Assembly (NCBI GenBank): GCA_044445965.1
Contig: JBIOEJ010000213.1
Coordinates: 1 to 6,350, forward strand
Reading direction: 5' to 3'
Source of the DNA: GAS188 sp044445965
GTDB lineage: Bacteria > Pseudomonadota > Alphaproteobacteria > Rhizobiales > Beijerinckiaceae
DNA length: 6,350 bases
This document shows, one piece after another, positions 6,350 through 6,350 of this stretch (positions are counted from its first letter, which is position 1; the number at the start of each line of letters is the position of its first letter). Below the pieces are notes generated by a model that saw only the letters and a program-made list of their open reading frames with translations, ran no database searches and was not told where the DNA came from. The position numbers were made by a program, and so were the translations under genes.

Positions 6350-6350
6350 G

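Overview
The window is GC-rich (by eye above 60%) and carries four complete protein-coding genes, all on the minus strand. Long shadow ORFs fill the other frames, as is usual for such composition. Protein style (for example the SBP_bac_5 transporter subunit with an AYA-type signal peptide), Shine-Dalgarno sites and base composition fit an alphaproteobacterium. Hyphomicrobiales (Rhizobiales) is my best guess, an inference from sequence style and not from a marker gene.

In transcription order (high to low coordinates), positions 6338 to 1773 hold a compact three-gene operon: a short class I mannose-6-phosphate isomerase (manA-like); a 761-residue fusion of a GT4-type glycosyltransferase with a C-terminal domain that looks like an (alpha/alpha) toroid; and a 432-residue GH130 family mannoside phosphorylase/hydrolase. 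The first two genes overlap by ATGA. The second and third are 25 bases apart, and GH130 appears to use a TTG start behind a GAGG site. The likely logic is mannose metabolism: the isomerase links fructose-6-P to mannose-6-P, the glycosyltransferase builds a mannose-containing (or other) glycan, and GH130 makes or breaks beta-mannosidic bonds. The final product cannot be told from sequence. The operon promoter lies beyond the right edge.

Positions 1540-1772 are a 233-base gap. It holds a short hairpin just past the GH130 stop and, on the minus strand, an open frame without a start whose peptide closely resembles the C-terminal tail of a tyrosine recombinase, with His where the catalytic Tyr is expected. 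I read it as a possible integrase scar.

Positions 10-1539 encode a separately initiated periplasmic solute-binding protein of the peptide/nickel/opine ABC transporter class (family 5). Its permease and ATPase genes would lie beyond the left edge, if they are adjacent. Nothing in the sequence ties it functionally to the mannose operon.

The most interesting content is the isomerase / GT-toroid fusion / GH130 cassette, whose product appears unassigned to me, and the recombinase-like remnant beside it.
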